This document shows positions 4,996 to 5,638 of a stretch of DNA of 5,638 nucleotides, piece by piece; position 1 is the first letter of the stretch, and the number at the start of each line of letters is the position of its first letter. Under the pieces are notes generated by a model. That model had not been told where the DNA came from and searched no databases. It saw only the letters and a list, made by a program, of their open reading frames with translations. The stretch comes from Bacillota bacterium (GTDB lineage: Bacteria > Bacillota > Clostridia > Oscillospirales > Oscillospiraceae): positions 1-5,638 of the forward strand of contig WQUU01000113.1 of assembly GCA_009781925.1 (NCBI GenBank), written 5' to 3'. Made by a program: the position numbers and the translations under genes.

Positions 4996-5085
4996 TTATG
5001 CCGTCTGCGCTCTGAACGTTTCGGCGCTGATCTCCCCAAGGATGAATTGCTCATACAGCTGGCGGGTTGTTGTCATCATCGTCAT
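4996..5085 (-). pseudogene. Short fragment resembling a site-specific recombinase segment
   Basis: A 29-codon minus-strand stretch (ATG at 5085-5083, TAA at 4998-4996) contains RQLYEQFILGEISAETFRA. From memory this resembles the coiled-coil region of clostridial serine recombinases, where phrases like YEQFVLGEI occur. The catalytic domain and everything else would be missing. It overlaps the end of the transposase relic in another frame. The match is short and recalled rather than searched, so the assignment is weak; it may instead be a chance reading of decayed DNA. Confidence 0.3.
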
Positions 5086-5276
5086 CGTCTTTTTCGCTGA
5101 ACGGCTTCTTTCCGTGGGCCTCCCGGTCTTTGTTGATCTCCTCCGACCGCATCGTAGATGAAGTCGAAGTTGATCGCCCGGTCTATGTCTCGCAGCAGGT
5201 GATCTTTGGGGACTAGTTCCTCGATGCTCAGCATCTGTATTTGATCCCGCGTCTGGCGCTTTTCCCGGCTCAGCAT
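5051..5276 (-). pseudogene. IS1182-family transposase remnant, internally deleted and frameshifted
   Basis: The first 44 codons (MLSREKRQTRDQ..., ELVPKDHLLRDID at 21-33, FDFIYDAV at 37-44) match the N-terminus of IS1182-type DDE transposases. The reading frame then changes near 5144-5148. From 5143 the other frame reads EEINKDREAHGKKPF, a motif that in intact transposases lies well over 100 residues further on, then six Asp and a stop at 5053-5051. An internal segment is therefore deleted, with a frame change at the junction, and the C-terminal catalytic part is absent. The start keeps a good GAGGAG site upstream and a TATAAT box (5311-5306). In the intact element the protein would cut and join element ends; this copy cannot. 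Confidence 0.75.
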
Positions 5277-5305
5277 GGGCTCTTCTCCTCTGTTACCTTT
5301 TCCCC

Positions 5306-5311
5306 ATTATA
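5306..5311 (-). promoter_or_regulatory. -10 box upstream of the transposase relic
   Basis: The minus strand has a consensus TATAAT at 5311-5306, 30 nt before the transposase ATG; no good -35 box is seen at 17 bp because the hairpin 5314-5353 occupies that place. It is probably a leftover of the element's weak native promoter. Confidence 0.4.
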
Positions 5312-5313
5312 CC

Positions 5314-5353
5314 ACAAAGTCCCTGAAAACTCGAACGTTTTCAAGGACTTTGT
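5314..5353. repeat. 17-bp inverted repeat with 6-nt loop
   Basis: Positions 5314-5330 (ACAAAGTCC then TGAAAAC after one mismatch) pair with 5337-5353, 16 of 17 bp, around loop TCGAAC. It lies immediately upstream of the transposase relic and 10 bp before a separate terminator hairpin. Such hairpins near IS ends often shield the transposase from readthrough; whether this one marks the IS end is inferred. Confidence 0.75.
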
Positions 5354-5363
5354 CTTCATCCTG

Positions 5364-5391
5364 AATCCCCGCCTGCCTGGCGGGGATTTTT
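5364..5391 (+). terminator. Intrinsic terminator, rightward
   Basis: A perfect 10-bp GC-rich stem (AATCCCCGCC, 5364-5373, with GGCGGGGATT, 5379-5388) around loop TGCCT is followed by a short T run through 5391. Its polarity is rightward, yet the nearest upstream rightward gene is the tRNA more than 500 bp away. It may be a relic of a gene lost when the mobile DNA entered, or an insulator for the promoter at 5445. Confidence 0.8.
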
Positions 5392-5444
5392 CGCCGAAAG
5401 ACAGCTTTTTCCACGTTTTTTGCCCTGCTTTCTTTTGCGCACCA

Positions 5445-5473
5445 TTGACAAAAATGGCGGCGAGTGCTATACT
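5445..5473 (+). promoter_or_regulatory. Strong promoter of the secreted-protein gene
   Basis: TTGACA (5445-5450), 17 bp, then TATACT (5468-5473) preceded by the extended -10 TG (5465-5466). One mismatch to consensus in total, so high basal activity is expected. Transcription would start about 5480, giving a leader of about 36 nt. Confidence 0.85.
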
Positions 5474-5515
5474 ATTGTTCGTGCAATATAAACATTTTTT
5501 AGAGGAGTATTTTAC

Positions 5516-5638
5516 ATGAAACAACGATTAACCCGTTTTTTAGCAGTTATCCTCGCGCTCGTGATGGTGCTGGGGATCGGGCCCCAGTTTACCGCCCCCG
5601 CACATGCGGCAACGGAATATACCTACAGCGTCCATGTC
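5516..5638 (+). CDS. Secreted protein, N-terminal signal peptide only (runs off window)
   Basis: The ATG at 5516 follows AGGAG (5503-5507) by 8 nt and lies downstream of a strong promoter. Forty-one codons are visible. Residues 1-8 (MKQRLTRF) are basic, 9-22 form a hydrophobic core (LAVILALVMVLGIG), and the stretch ending TAPAHA (26-31) gives a likely signal peptidase I site after A31, before ATEYTYSVHV. There is no lipobox cysteine, so it should be exported and released or anchored by parts beyond the window. Many large surface and hydrolytic proteins of clostridia begin this way, but the function cannot be told from this piece. Confidence 0.85.
   Translation, partial: MKQRLTRFLAVILALVMVLGIGPQFTAPAHAATEYTYSVHV

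Larger units (their letters stand above)
4996..5353 (-). mobile_element. Decayed IS1182-like insertion sequence and associated debris
   Basis: This stretch holds the truncated transposase (5051-5276), its upstream -10 box, and the hairpin at 5314-5353 that may be the transposase-proximal end of the element. The recombinase-like fragment at the other side suggests a second element joined to it. No matching terminal repeats or target duplication can be identified with certainty, so the boundaries are estimates. It lies between the tRNA and a secreted-protein gene. Confidence 0.5.

Noticed and set aside
4863..5054. Minus-strand 63-codon frame through the palindrome
   Set aside because: Composed of the palindrome arms and decayed mobile DNA; no coherent protein features.
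5270..5524. Minus-strand 84-codon frame
   Set aside because: It covers the promoter, terminator and hairpin upstream of the secreted-protein gene and shows no family features; its 3' end runs into the transposase start.

Overview
The window looks like a chromosomal segment of a moderately GC-rich Firmicute, probably a clostridial (Oscillospiraceae-like) bacterium. This rests on the rpsO/pnp pair, the SatD and DUF3307 families, strong purine-rich Shine-Dalgarno sites, sigma-A-type promoters with 17-bp spacers, an IS1182-type transposase relic and a lipophilic Gram-positive signal peptide. The taxon is an inference; no marker here fixes it.

Left part (1-1634): a compact divergent control region, with a possible leftward gene starting at position 6. 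It is followed by a two-gene rightward operon: a SatD-family protein (N-terminal domain with GDI and GD motifs, C-terminal helix-turn-helix) overlapping by 4 bp a polytopic DUF3307 membrane protein. The promoter of this operon carries an array of GTTAA half-sites, including a perfect 12-bp inverted repeat whose right arm lies in the -35/-10 spacer. That layout suggests control by a DNA-binding protein, possibly the SatD-like protein itself. This operon is the least characterised and most interesting part of the window.

Middle (1639-4668): housekeeping genes on the minus strand. rpsO (ribosomal protein S15) lies upstream of pnp (polynucleotide phosphorylase), the conserved order. The two are separated by about 420 bp holding an rpsO terminator and two unrelated long palindromic repeats that look like dispersed genomic repeats. 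rpsO has a clear promoter and a leader that can fold to hide its ribosome binding site. pnp ends at a hairpin terminator squeezed between its stop and the convergent DUF3307 gene.

Right part (4669-5638): a tRNA-Pro(GGG) gene with its own promoter, then a large imperfect palindrome starting 8 nt after the CCA end. Next come decayed minus-strand pieces of an IS1182-like transposase, with an internal deletion and frameshift, and a short recombinase-like fragment. After these come two hairpins (one a rightward terminator) and a strong promoter for a secreted protein whose signal peptide is visible before the window ends. The tRNA-proximal stretch reads as an insertion and decay zone between core genes.
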